Assembly (NCBI GenBank): GCA_003508005.1
Contig: DNUE01000063.1
Location: forward strand, 31,792-61,749
From: Desulfobulbaceae bacterium
Lineage (GTDB): Bacteria > Desulfobacterota > Desulfobulbia > Desulfobulbales > Desulfobulbaceae
Length of the DNA: 29,958 bases
Direction: 5' to 3'
The position numbers and the translations under genes are program-made. Below, piece after piece: positions 14,251 to 22,054 of this stretch. Positions within the stretch are counted from its first letter, which is position 1, and every line of letters starts with the position of its first letter. The notes under the pieces were generated by a model that worked only from the letters and a program-made list of their open reading frames with translations, ran no database searches and was not told where the DNA came from.

Positions 14251-15948
14251 CTACATCTTGCCGTGCCGGATAATGGACAGCAGCAGCCAGAAGCCCATGA
14301 TCCCCGCGACGAGAAAACCTGCCAGGCCGATGATCGGGATTCCGTTCCAGAGCGGCGGCAGGCTTGAGTGGACAATCACCGAGGAGCCAATGATCAGCGC
14401 CGCGAGCACAATGGCAAAGGATATGCGGTTGGACACCTGGTCCAGGGCCGCCCGCAGCTTGTCCAGGCCGAGATGCTCAAATTCGAGCTTCATCTGCCCT
14501 TGCCTTATCTGGCGGATGATCGCCCGCAGCTCATCAGGCAGCTCCCGGATCAGCTCCAGGTATTCGGAGGTGGTCAGCCCGGTTTCATCCGCAATGCGGG
14601 AGAGCCGCAGCCGGTCATTCTTGATCCGCCTGATGAAAGGCTCGGCCAGCCGGATCAGCTCCAGATTGGGGTCGAGCATCTGTCCCACCCCCTCCACCGT
14701 GCTGATGGCCTTCATCATCAAGTAGAGGTTGGGCTTGAAATAAATCTTGTGCCGGGAAACCAGCTCCAGCAGCTGGTAGAGGATCTTGCCGGCCTCCAGC
14801 TCCTTGAGGGGCAGATAGAGATAGCGGTCCAGCATCTCGGCAAGATCGCGGGTCAGCGCGTCGCGATCTACCTCGCCGTAGTGGTTGGTCAGTTTCAGGA
14901 CGCTGTCGGTGAGCTTGCGTTCATGCCGCGCGATGATATGGAGCAGGAGGTCGGTGAAATCCTCGCGGTTCTGCAGGCTGAGACGGCCCATCATGCCGAA
15001 GTCGATGAAGCAGATCACATTGTCGGGCAGGATGAAAATATTGCCTGGATGGGGATCGGCATGGAAGAAGCCGTGCACGAAGATCTGTTCCATGATCAGG
15101 TTGCAGCCCCGCTCGGCGAGCAGGGTGAGGTCCATGCCCTTCTCCCGCAGCCGTTCGATGTGGGAGGCCTTGATCCCCTTGATGTTTTCCATGGTCAGGA
15201 TGCGCTGGCTGCTCAGCTCCCGATAGACCAGGGGCACATGGATGGCCGGATTGTCCGCAAACCGGCTGGCAAACCGCTGGATATTGGACAGCTCGACCGT
15301 GTAATCGATCTCGCTCTCCAGGGTATGGGCAAATTCCTCGACAATGGATGAGGGACGATGCCCCTGTACTTCCTCGAAATACATCTCGGCCAGGGTGGCC
15401 AGATGGGCAAGGATCTCAAGATCGACAGCGATGATCTGTTCGATATCGGGCCGCTGGACCTTGACCACCACATCCTGCCCGTCCCCGAGGGTCGCCCGGT
15501 GCACCTGGCCGATGGAGGCCGCGGCGAGAGGTTCCTCCTCAAAACGGGAGTACAATTCCCCCGGCTTTTTCCCGGTTTCGGCAAAAAAAATCTCCTCGAC
15601 CTCGGCAAAGGAAAAGGGCGGGACGCTGTCCTGCAGCTTGGCGAGCTCGGCAAGATACTCGGTGGAAATGAAGTCCGGCCGGGTGGAGAGGAGCTGGCCC
15701 AGCTTGATAAAGGTGGGCCCCAGCTCCTCCAGGGCCATGCGCAGCCGTTCCGGCCGGGTGTGCTTTTCCAGCTGCTCCCGGGGCTTGCGGTTGATCATCT
15801 GCAGGCCGCTTTCCAGATACTGGTCGAGATGGAGCCGCTCGACCATATCGGAAAAGCCGTATTTGAACAGGGCCCCCAGGATCTGGTGGTAGCGGTTCAG
15901 GTGCCTGTAGGTCCGCCCGATGGCAGTGATCTTCCTGATGCTGAACAT
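14251..15948 (-). CDS. ubiB: UbiB/ABC1/AarF-family atypical kinase
   Basis: This 565-residue protein of the protein-kinase-like UbiB family (ADCK/COQ8 relatives) has ATPase activity that supports isoprenoid-quinone or other prenyl-lipid metabolism at the membrane. Family marks are the KxGQ motif FIKLGQLLSTRPD (80-92), the alanine-rich loop LAAASIGQVHRA that replaces the glycine loop (141-152), the ATP lysine in VVVKVQRP (K163), the catalytic segment HADPHPGN (296-303) and DFG (316-318). Two C-terminal helices (FAIVLAALIIGSSVIV and LAGFLVAGIMGFWLLL) anchor it. Older annotation as a hydroxylase is not supported by this fold. No strong Shine-Dalgarno is visible before the ATG at 15948; the phasin-like gene ends 21 bases upstream. 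Whether it serves menaquinone or another lipid cannot be told from sequence. Confidence 0.93.
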   Translation of the reverse strand: MFSIRKITAIGRTYRHLNRYHQILGALFKYGFSDMVERLHLDQYLESGLQMINRKPREQLEKHTRPERLRMALEELGPTFIKLGQLLSTRPDFISTEYLAELAKLQDSVPPFSFAEVEEIFFAETGKKPGELYSRFEEEPLAAASIGQVHRATLGDGQDVVVKVQRPDIEQIIAVDLEILAHLATLAEMYFEEVQGHRPSSIVEEFAHTLESEIDYTVELSNIQRFASRFADNPAIHVPLVYRELSSQRILTMENIKGIKASHIERLREKGMDLTLLAERGCNLIMEQIFVHGFFHADPHPGNIFILPDNVICFIDFGMMGRLSLQNREDFTDLLLHIIARHERKLTDSVLKLTNHYGEVDRDALTRDLAEMLDRYLYLPLKELEAGKILYQLLELVSRHKIYFKPNLYLMMKAISTVEGVGQMLDPNLELIRLAEPFIRRIKNDRLRLSRIADETGLTTSEYLELIRELPDELRAIIRQIRQGQMKLEFEHLGLDKLRAALDQVSNRISFAIVLAALIIGSSVIVHSSLPPLWNGIPIIGLAGFLVAGIMGFWLLLSIIRHGKM

Positions 15949-15969
15949 TGTCCGGGGAACAGGCAGCTT

Positions 15970-16284
15970 CTACTTTGCGTGCTTCCGCTTCTCTTCGATC
16001 ATCTCCCGCAGTTCGTCGATCTGCTTGCGCAGTTCGGCAATGTCATCGCTGGTGGCCACCTTCATCTTCTCCAGCTTGTCGGCGACAAGCTCGCCGACTT
16101 TCTTCTCCACATCCTCCTTGGCCTTCTCTGATTTTTTGACCAGGTCGTCCACAAACTGCCTGCCCTCGTCCTGGGTCATCTTGCCCTTGTCAATGAGATC
16201 CTTTTTCAAATCCTCGATCTTTTCCTTGGTTATAAAGGCAAACCCTGCGCCTAAGTAAAACACGTTCTTTAACAATTCCTGCAT
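15970..16284 (-). CDS. Phasin-like coiled-coil protein
   Basis: This is a small protein of 104 residues. The ATG at 16284 has an excellent Shine-Dalgarno (AAGGAGG, 5 bases away) and gives MQELLKNVFYLGAGFAFITK, a short hydrophobic N-terminus followed by a highly charged helix rich in K/E/D, with ELRKQIDELREMIEEKRKHAK as the C-terminal coiled coil. The N-terminal hydrophobic patch followed by a long amphipathic helix is the pattern of phasin/PHA-granule-regulator family proteins. Its place directly before ubiB suggests an accessory role, like the coiled-coil UbiK/YqiC or UbiJ proteins that accompany enterobacterial ubiquinone enzymes, but that link is inference. Confidence 0.8.
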   Translation of the reverse strand: MQELLKNVFYLGAGFAFITKEKIEDLKKDLIDKGKMTQDEGRQFVDDLVKKSEKAKEDVEKKVGELVADKLEKMKVATSDDIAELRKQIDELREMIEEKRKHAK

Positions 16285-16321
16285 GGTATCCTCCTTGATC
16301 CGGGGTGATAAACGGTGTTTG

Positions 16322-16705
16322 TCATTCCTTGTCCATGTCGCGGTGCACAACACGGGCCTCTATCTGGTGCGCATCCAGGATGCGCTTCATTTCCTCGACA
16401 ACGGCGACCGATCTGTGCCGGCCGCCGGTACAGCCCACCGCAAGCCGGATCTCCGAACGGCCGGCAGCGGCATGTCTCTGGAGAAACAGGATGAGGAAGG
16501 GAATAAATACGGCAAAGAATTCGCGGGCAGCATCACTGCCCAGGACATAGTCGGCCACCCTCGCCTCCAGACCGGTTCCCCCCTTCAATTCAGGGACATA
16601 ATACGGATTTGGCAGAAAACGGACGTCCCAGATTGTATCCGCGACCGGCAGGCCGTGCTTGTAGCCGAAGGATGAAAGAGTGACCTGCATTCCGGGCACC
16701 GGCAT
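16322..16705 (-). CDS. Stand-alone RapZ C-terminal domain protein
   Basis: The product (127 residues) aligns only to the C-terminal half of RapZ/YvcJ proteins: VTLSSFGYKHGLP, DTIWDVRFLPNPYYVPELKG, an FF-containing middle and the signature LAVGCTGGRHRSVAVVEEM. In full-length RapZ this half binds RNA (GlmY/GlmZ in E. coli) and sugar-phosphate. The N-terminal P-loop ATPase half (about 150 residues) is absent, and an in-frame TAA at 16711-16709 immediately precedes the ATG, so the protein cannot extend upstream in this frame. The start is uncertain: ATG 16705 lacks a good ribosome binding site, and ATG 16690 is an alternative. The gene opens the minus-strand cluster leading to the phasin-like protein and ubiB. 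Confidence 0.85.
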   Translation of the reverse strand: MPVPGMQVTLSSFGYKHGLPVADTIWDVRFLPNPYYVPELKGGTGLEARVADYVLGSDAAREFFAVFIPFLILFLQRHAAAGRSEIRLAVGCTGGRHRSVAVVEEMKRILDAHQIEARVVHRDMDKE

Positions 16706-17015
16706 TTTTTAAAAAAACAAAAACCGAATTCCTCTTCCCCACGATATCTCCTATCATATGTCACCTGTTCAAACAATACCAGTCTTATTCTTTAGTTACA
16801 AAGACAGGGGAAGATTGGTCGCCATCGGCATTCGCCGAGCAAAAACGGCTTGAGCCCGATCGGCAAAAAATATAAAATAATGGTAGAATACATGTAGCAG
16901 GCAGATAACCGGGATTCGCACCTTGGCCGGCGGGGCTTCTCTCCCCCAGCCAGGAGCACGATCCGCACAATAATAACCTCCGGAGAATACGCATCCGGCA
17001 ACCAAGGAGAAAAAG
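16706..17015. other. 310-bp divergent promoter region between the RapZ-C and flavodoxin genes
   Basis: AT-rich non-coding DNA. Toward the plus strand it holds a candidate sigma-70 promoter (16850-16878). Toward the minus strand a strong Shine-Dalgarno (TAGGAG) precedes a GTG at 16742 that opens a short ORF in a frame different from the RapZ-C gene, with a run of seven T and six A between the two. No long ORF or RNA gene is evident. Confidence 0.5.
16850..16878 (+). promoter_or_regulatory. Candidate sigma-70 promoter for the flavodoxin-like gene
   Basis: TTGAGC (16850-16855) and TAAAAT (16873-16878) are separated by 17 bases, matching TTGACA and TATAAT at four and five of six positions. The resulting 5' leader would be about 130 bases. 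The AT-rich context makes a chance match possible. Confidence 0.4.
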
Positions 17016-17537
17016 ATGAAAACCCTCGTCGTGTACTCATCCAAGGGAGGAAACACCAGAAAGTTGGCGGAAACCGCGTTTGCCCGGCTGGTCGGGAACA
17101 AGGAGATCTGGCCGGTCGCCGAGGCGCCGGATCCTGCGGGTTATGATCAGGTGGTTGTCGGCTTCTGGTTTCAGGGGGGGCAGCCGGACCCGGCCAGCCA
17201 GGAATTCCTGAAAAAATGCGCACGGGCCGGCAGGCTGTTCCTCCTCGCCAGCCACGGCGCCGCCCCGGATTCAGAGCATGCGCGCATGGGCATGAACAAG
17301 GCCCGGGAACTGGCCGCGGGCGCCAATATCGTGGGCACCTTCAGCTGCCAGGGCGAGGTGCCGGCTCAGGTTCTGGCCGCCGCCGCCAACAACAGCCCGC
17401 CGCCGCCGTGGCTCAAGGATGCCGATACGGCCAAGGGACACCCGAACAGCGATGATCTGTACAACCTGTGCACCGCCCTGGAAAATTCAGGATTGGCGGA
17501 AACGCCGAAACCGGGGGAAAAGAGGATGTTTTCCTGA
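17016..17537 (+). CDS. Flavodoxin-family protein (Flavodoxin_4/BilS-like)
   Basis: This is a 173-residue cytoplasmic FMN-binding protein. The N-terminal phosphate-binding loop reads VVYSSKGGNTRKLAE (S8 to K15 area), followed by the conserved VVVGFWFQGGQPDPASQEFL, where many relatives have a VGFWxDxGTAD-type segment, then LFLLASHGAAPDSEHA and NIVGTFSCQGEV. These mark the flavodoxin-like subgroup that includes BilS-type proteins rather than long-chain electron-carrier flavodoxins. The ATG at 17016 has AAGGAG six bases upstream. It stands alone, with a hairpin terminator just after the stop. The redox partner is not evident here; no bilirubin-reductase-like gene is adjacent, so no bil function is claimed. 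Confidence 0.85.
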   Translation: MKTLVVYSSKGGNTRKLAETAFARLVGNKEIWPVAEAPDPAGYDQVVVGFWFQGGQPDPASQEFLKKCARAGRLFLLASHGAAPDSEHARMGMNKARELAAGANIVGTFSCQGEVPAQVLAAAANNSPPPPWLKDADTAKGHPNSDDLYNLCTALENSGLAETPKPGEKRMFS

Positions 17538-17560
17538 GCCAACCCGTCCCGCTGAAGTGA

Positions 17561-17600
17561 AAACAGCCCTCTGCTCAAAAGGCAAAGGGCTGTTTGTTTT
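17561..17600. terminator. Intrinsic terminator between convergent genes
   Basis: AAACAGCCCT (17561-17570) pairs with AGGGCTGTTT (17586-17595) around a 15-base loop and is followed on the plus strand by GTTTTGTTT. On the minus strand the downstream arm is followed by TTTTC, so the hairpin may work both ways. The stop codon of the minus-strand gene (17575-17577) lies in the loop, so that gene's last codons form one arm. Confidence 0.8.
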
Positions 17601-17982
17601 GTTTCCGGCGGAGCCAGTTCAGGGTCCTGGCCACTCCCGGCCGGCGGACAAGGGTTTCCTCCAGCTTGTGTTTTTGCGGGAAATCCATGAAAGAGAAGCC
17701 GATCAGGATGGTGATGATCCCCTGGCCCGGCAGGACCAGCATGCCAATGCCGGCGAGCAGGAGAAGGGACCCGATGCCGTTGCGCAGCACAAAAATCATC
17801 CTGGCGACCAGGGGGTGCCGCTTGTGCCTTTCCTCGACCTTCTGCCGGTGCTGGATAAAGTAGTTGACCGGCAGGCGGCCGATCAGCCAGGGGATGACAA
17901 GCAGGCTGCCGACAAAGGTGATAACGGACAGCAGACCGAGCAATTCGGCCAGTTCTCTGTACCCAAGGGACAGGTCCGGCAT
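17575..17982 (-). CDS. PGPGW-type small membrane protein
   Basis: This 135-residue inner-membrane protein has helices near residues 15-36 (LGLLSVITFVGSLLVIPWLI) and 66-100 (GIGSLLLLAGIGMLVLPGQG onward). The segment MLVLPGQGIITILIGFSFMDFP followed by basic residues corresponds to the PGPGW motif region of the putative transmembrane PGPGW family, with PGQG replacing PGPG. A basic loop (QHRQKVEERHKRHP) separates the helices, and the C-terminus is positively charged, suggesting a cytoplasmic tail. The ATG at 17982 has AGGGGA about 7 bases upstream. Function is unknown for the whole family. It lies 161 bases downstream of the DUF748 gene, on the same strand. Confidence 0.78.
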   Translation of the reverse strand: MPDLSLGYRELAELLGLLSVITFVGSLLVIPWLIGRLPVNYFIQHRQKVEERHKRHPLVARMIFVLRNGIGSLLLLAGIGMLVLPGQGIITILIGFSFMDFPQKHKLEETLVRRPGVARTLNWLRRKQNKQPFAF

Positions 17983-18143
17983 CTACAGTTCCCCTGCCCT
18001 GCCCTGCAGCAGCCAGAGCCGCCATATCTCACGACGGCCGCGGTGCGGAATCCGGATCCCGCTGGCCGGCAGCGCAACACGGTCGAAATACGAGACAAAA
18101 GGCCGATCGTTCCTGGTGGAGGGGGGACGGAACATGGCGGCTG

Positions 18144-21100
18144 CTACAGGTTCTTTCCGGCCAGGTTCGGGATCAGATGCACCTGAACCTGCGGCGGACC
18201 GTTGCTGAACCCTTCCCCGATCTCGACCCTGGCCGGATCCACAACCAACTCCTTCTCCAGGTACTCCTCTACCGCATGGAGCCGCTTTGCTGCCAGTTCG
18301 GCAAGCATGGCCTCGGTTACCTCCACCTGGACATGGGGCAGCGGTTCAAGGTCACCGGCAAGCTCCTCAGGTGCAATCTTTTCCGACACGATGATTGAAT
18401 TTCCGGCCTTCAATTCGGCGATGCGCTGCTTGTCCCTTTCCTCCCGCTCCTTTTTGATCAGGGCCCGCCGGCTGTTTTCCGCCTCGCGCTGCAGGTCGGC
18501 CTCCTTCTGCAGAATCTGGCGAAGCGCCTCCGAATCCCTTCCCTTGTCGATGTCCGCGTGGAGACGCAGGGCCAGGTAAGGACGGATTTCAAGCAACTCC
18601 TTGTAGTCCGCCAACCCCTCCAGACTGAGTGGCTCAGCGAGACCCGGGGCAAAGGAAATCTCCCCCGGCAGCTGCAGTTCCGGAAAATACTCCCGCAAAA
18701 CCAGCTCTTCCGAGATATCGGCCCGTATCCCCTGACGCTGCAGTTCCCGCTGCACCGAGGTCAGGAGAAAAGGCGGTTCGGAATCCTCAGCGACGTCATC
18801 CTTGCTTCCAAGCTTCAGCTCGCCGTTTTTCTCGAGCATCAACGATGCAATGCGGAGCAGAGGCGACTCGGCAACGGGCTGCAGCCCTTGAAAGCGGATA
18901 TCCGTGGCCAGTTTCATGACATTGTCCGCGCGGGACATATTCTGCTGCCATTCCCCTTGAGCGGACTCCACCGACATGCCCATGTTCGTCAGAAAAAAAT
19001 CCGCAAAAGAGGCGAGGCTGACGGACTCCATGTCGAGGGAATAGCTTTCCAGCCGTTCCATGCCAGCCTTTCCTGTAACCGTGAAGTTGCCGAGGCCGCT
19101 GACCTTCCCGTTCAGGGAAAAGGGCATGGACTTCTTTCCCAGGGCGCTGATCGAGCCGCTGATCCCTTCCAGGCGGGGCTGGAAGCCCGGCAGGAGGACA
19201 GGCCAAAACGGCGAAACCTGGCCATCATCGAAGCTGACCTTGCTTATGGCCAGATGCTTGAAGGGGGTGCTGCCCTGCTGGAGAAAGTTGTGGATCAGGC
19301 TTTCCGAATCGAGGAGCCCCGACTGCACCACGGGTTTGCGAACCTTGATCTCGCCCAGGTCGAGTTTCAGGGGATCAATGGTCAGAGCCACCCGATCCGA
19401 GGTGGCCAGCTTCCAGCTGACCGAGGGACCATTTTCCTCGCCGGCAACCATATTGCTCACCGATATCTGCCCGGCGAATTCCCTGGCGGGGAGAGAGACA
19501 TTGCCCTGGATGTTGACGGCCCCCTTCTTGGCCTTGGGGATAACCGCCCGGTGCAGGCAGGGATCGAAGAGGGTCAAATCGAGATGCTGCAAATCGATCT
19601 GCAGGCTGCCCTTGTTCTGCACCAGGGAATACCCGCCGCTGACCTTGACAGTTCCCTTGGCACCGACGGAGGCCTGTGCCGCGATATTATCAGCGGCGTT
19701 TTCCTTGGCCAGGTCCCCTGCCTCGGCCGTGAAATTCTTCAGCACCAGGTCCTTGTCCGCCGAACAGAGCGACTGCAGCAGGGGGACATGCAGCCGTGCA
19801 CCTTTCACCCGCAGGCTCTGCGCATCCAGTTGCCAGGATTTGCCCTGCGCGGGCTTGCCCAGGACAGCGGCCAAGGCAGTGGGGTTGAAAATCTCGCTGT
19901 CCGCAATATCCAGCGAAGAACAGGAGAGCTTCCGATCCGCGGGATCCACCTGCAATTCACCGCAATGCAGAGTGCCGCCGGCCGCGGCCTTCTGCCGGCC
20001 AATGTTCAGTGCATAGTCGGTCAGGCTTAACTCCCCTTCGCGAACACGAAACACCGGGGCGATCTCGCTGCCCTCTTTGTCGGCCGGCGCAGGTTTCAAC
20101 GACTCAAAAGTAAAATGCAGGTCGCCGCGTCCCTGAGAAAGGCTCAGGCCGGTGCGGGGCAGCAGATCCTGATAGCGGACAACATCAAACTGGGCGACGG
20201 AAACCTGGCCTTTGACGCCGCCATCGGCAAGGATATCCCCCTCGCCGGTCAATTTTGCCGGTTTGCTGTCGGCGCTGTCCTCCATGTCGAAAGTAAAATG
20301 CGCCGGGCCGCCCTTCTTTTCCTCCAGGCTCACCCCCGGGCTGGTAAAATGCTCCAGGGTGTAATTGACATCTTTCCAGGCAAACTTTTTTTGTTCCGCG
20401 TCAGAAAACGCGATATGAACCTCGCCGCCGTTGGCCTGCAACTTGTCGATGCCGAGGTTGAGGGGCAGGCGAACCGGGATCAACAGCACACTGCCCAGCT
20501 CCGACATGGTCAGGCCCGGTTGCTTGTCCTTACCGACAGCGGCCGTGAGATTGAGCAGAGGGTTTTCCAGAATGATCTCGGGAAAACGGTACCGCTGGGC
20601 AAGCGGTGCGATATGAAAAGTCAGGCGGCCTGCGGGGACACTCAAGACTGCTGTTCCCTCGGGATCGACGATCTTGACCGCGGCGAGAGTGGAACTGCCT
20701 TCCAGAAGTATCCGCTGCCCGCCTGATCCAGTTTGCGGGAAAATGATGCGCAGTTCCATGTCAGCCTGCCCCTCCGCCAGCCTCAGCCTCTGGTCCAGCA
20801 TCGGCAGGGCTTGCATATAATTGGCCAGGACCAGGGATTTTATTTTCAGGTCAAACCTGGTTTCCGCCTGCCCGTTGCTGCCCTTGGCACGCACTGCCTC
20901 GACCTGGACGGGACTGGCATTGATAAGCGCACTCAGCCGGGGCAGCCTCTCGTCAGCGGCCTCGTTCGGATCCAGCGGCGGGAGATAAAGCTCGATCTCT
21001 TCGATGCGATACTGCTTCTGCGCCGCGGGGTCATCCACCAGGACCGTGCCCCCGGTCAGGGATATTTCGCCTGGCAGCAGCCAGGAGGGCCAGAGCGAAC

Positions 21101-21794
21101 CTTTTCTCGTGTTCGCGGACGGAACGATAAGCCGCCAGGCAGCGTCCAGGTCACTGTTCACTGCCGCATCGCGATTGATTTGCATGTGCAGGTCTTTGAC
21201 CTGTACGCCCTCGCAAATCAGAAAGCCGGAAAAAATCCTGTTGAGAATGATGCGGCAATCGATCCTGGGGCACTCGAGCAAACGCTGATCGCTGCGATCG
21301 CCGGTCGCCGCGCCGATGGTGATGCCTTCAAGAAAAAGGCGAAGGGTGAAGGGGGAAAGAACAGCCCGGGAGATCTCTACCGGACGCGCAAGACGCTGGC
21401 CCATCGACCGGGCCAGGGGGCCCTTGATATAGTAGGGGACAAAAAGAAAGCAGCCAGCGGCGTACAGCAGAACGACGGACAAGGCCACCGCCAGCAGCAA
21501 GGTCGCAACACGAAGCCGCCGCCGCCCGCCGCCGTCCTTCTTTTTCCTGGCCGGCTTGGGCCTGGGAGGCCGGCTTAAGGTTTCAGGTCCGGCTGCTGGC
21601 CCTGGCGCCTGCTCCGCCACGGGCTCGACCTCCTGCCCGGCCTGCGCTGTTTCGTGCTGCTGCTCGACCAGGCCCGGTTCCGGAGAAGGGACACCAGCCG
21701 CTTCGCCAGCATAGGTTTCCGGCTGCAGCCTCTTCTTTGCAGGACCGTCCTGCTTTGCATCGGGGTTGATGGGAATTTCGCCAAACCTGTCCAT
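18144..21794 (-). CDS. DUF748 / AsmA-like envelope protein
   Basis: The product is very long, 1216 residues from the ATG at 21794. An N-terminal cytoplasmic tail of about 90 residues rich in Pro/Glu/Lys is followed by a single membrane anchor (LRVATLLLAVALSVVLLYAA) and a large, repetitive extracytoplasmic part of beta-strands with little catalytic signature, as in DUF748 and other AsmA/TamB/YhdP-like proteins thought to carry lipids between the membranes. Typical pieces are RPVEISRAVLSPFTLRLFLEG just after the anchor, and GEISLTGGTVLVDD. Near the C-terminus a charged helix (QKEADLQREAENSRRALIKK onward) precedes an OmpA-like-looking end. An upstream TTG at 21839 is in frame, but the promoter at 21848-21876 would start transcription at about 21841, favouring 21794. 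No clear ribosome binding site is visible. Confidence 0.85.
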   Translation of the reverse strand: MDRFGEIPINPDAKQDGPAKKRLQPETYAGEAAGVPSPEPGLVEQQHETAQAGQEVEPVAEQAPGPAAGPETLSRPPRPKPARKKKDGGGRRRLRVATLLLAVALSVVLLYAAGCFLFVPYYIKGPLARSMGQRLARPVEISRAVLSPFTLRLFLEGITIGAATGDRSDQRLLECPRIDCRIILNRIFSGFLICEGVQVKDLHMQINRDAAVNSDLDAAWRLIVPSANTRKGSLWPSWLLPGEISLTGGTVLVDDPAAQKQYRIEEIELYLPPLDPNEAADERLPRLSALINASPVQVEAVRAKGSNGQAETRFDLKIKSLVLANYMQALPMLDQRLRLAEGQADMELRIIFPQTGSGGQRILLEGSSTLAAVKIVDPEGTAVLSVPAGRLTFHIAPLAQRYRFPEIILENPLLNLTAAVGKDKQPGLTMSELGSVLLIPVRLPLNLGIDKLQANGGEVHIAFSDAEQKKFAWKDVNYTLEHFTSPGVSLEEKKGGPAHFTFDMEDSADSKPAKLTGEGDILADGGVKGQVSVAQFDVVRYQDLLPRTGLSLSQGRGDLHFTFESLKPAPADKEGSEIAPVFRVREGELSLTDYALNIGRQKAAAGGTLHCGELQVDPADRKLSCSSLDIADSEIFNPTALAAVLGKPAQGKSWQLDAQSLRVKGARLHVPLLQSLCSADKDLVLKNFTAEAGDLAKENAADNIAAQASVGAKGTVKVSGGYSLVQNKGSLQIDLQHLDLTLFDPCLHRAVIPKAKKGAVNIQGNVSLPAREFAGQISVSNMVAGEENGPSVSWKLATSDRVALTIDPLKLDLGEIKVRKPVVQSGLLDSESLIHNFLQQGSTPFKHLAISKVSFDDGQVSPFWPVLLPGFQPRLEGISGSISALGKKSMPFSLNGKVSGLGNFTVTGKAGMERLESYSLDMESVSLASFADFFLTNMGMSVESAQGEWQQNMSRADNVMKLATDIRFQGLQPVAESPLLRIASLMLEKNGELKLGSKDDVAEDSEPPFLLTSVQRELQRQGIRADISEELVLREYFPELQLPGEISFAPGLAEPLSLEGLADYKELLEIRPYLALRLHADIDKGRDSEALRQILQKEADLQREAENSRRALIKKEREERDKQRIAELKAGNSIIVSEKIAPEELAGDLEPLPHVQVEVTEAMLAELAAKRLHAVEEYLEKELVVDPARVEIGEGFSNGPPQVQVHLIPNLAGKNL

Positions 21795-21847
21795 GGTCAA
21801 TATATCTGCTCGGGTCAATTTGTTCTGTTCTGAAAACAACCGAAGTG

Positions 21848-21876
21848 ACTATATAATCACACAGCAGATTTGACAA
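21848..21876 (-). promoter_or_regulatory. Sigma-70 promoter of the DUF748 gene
   Basis: On the minus strand TTGTCA (21876-21871) and TATAGT (21853-21848) match the -35 and -10 consensus at five of six positions each with a 17-base spacer. Transcription should begin near 21841, giving a leader of about 47 bases before the ATG at 21794. This is the best sigma-70 match I found in the window. Confidence 0.72.
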
Positions 21877-22054
21877 CCATGCATTGAGGAAAATCCATGC
21901 CGGACAGCTTCATTTTACCCATGCGCTGCAGAATTTCGCGAACCGGGTAAAGTTTTTGCCGGCTCTACATTTTTCTGTTCAATTTCATCCTCGCGTGCTA
22001 ATAAATCCTTATAGAAATTACTCTCTTTCGGTCATTCATTCAATTCCGGGATAC

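Noticed and set aside
16585..16776. 63-codon minus-strand ORF overlapping the start of the RapZ-C gene
   Set aside because: Different frame from the recognisable RapZ-C product, with no family features and no conserved composition.
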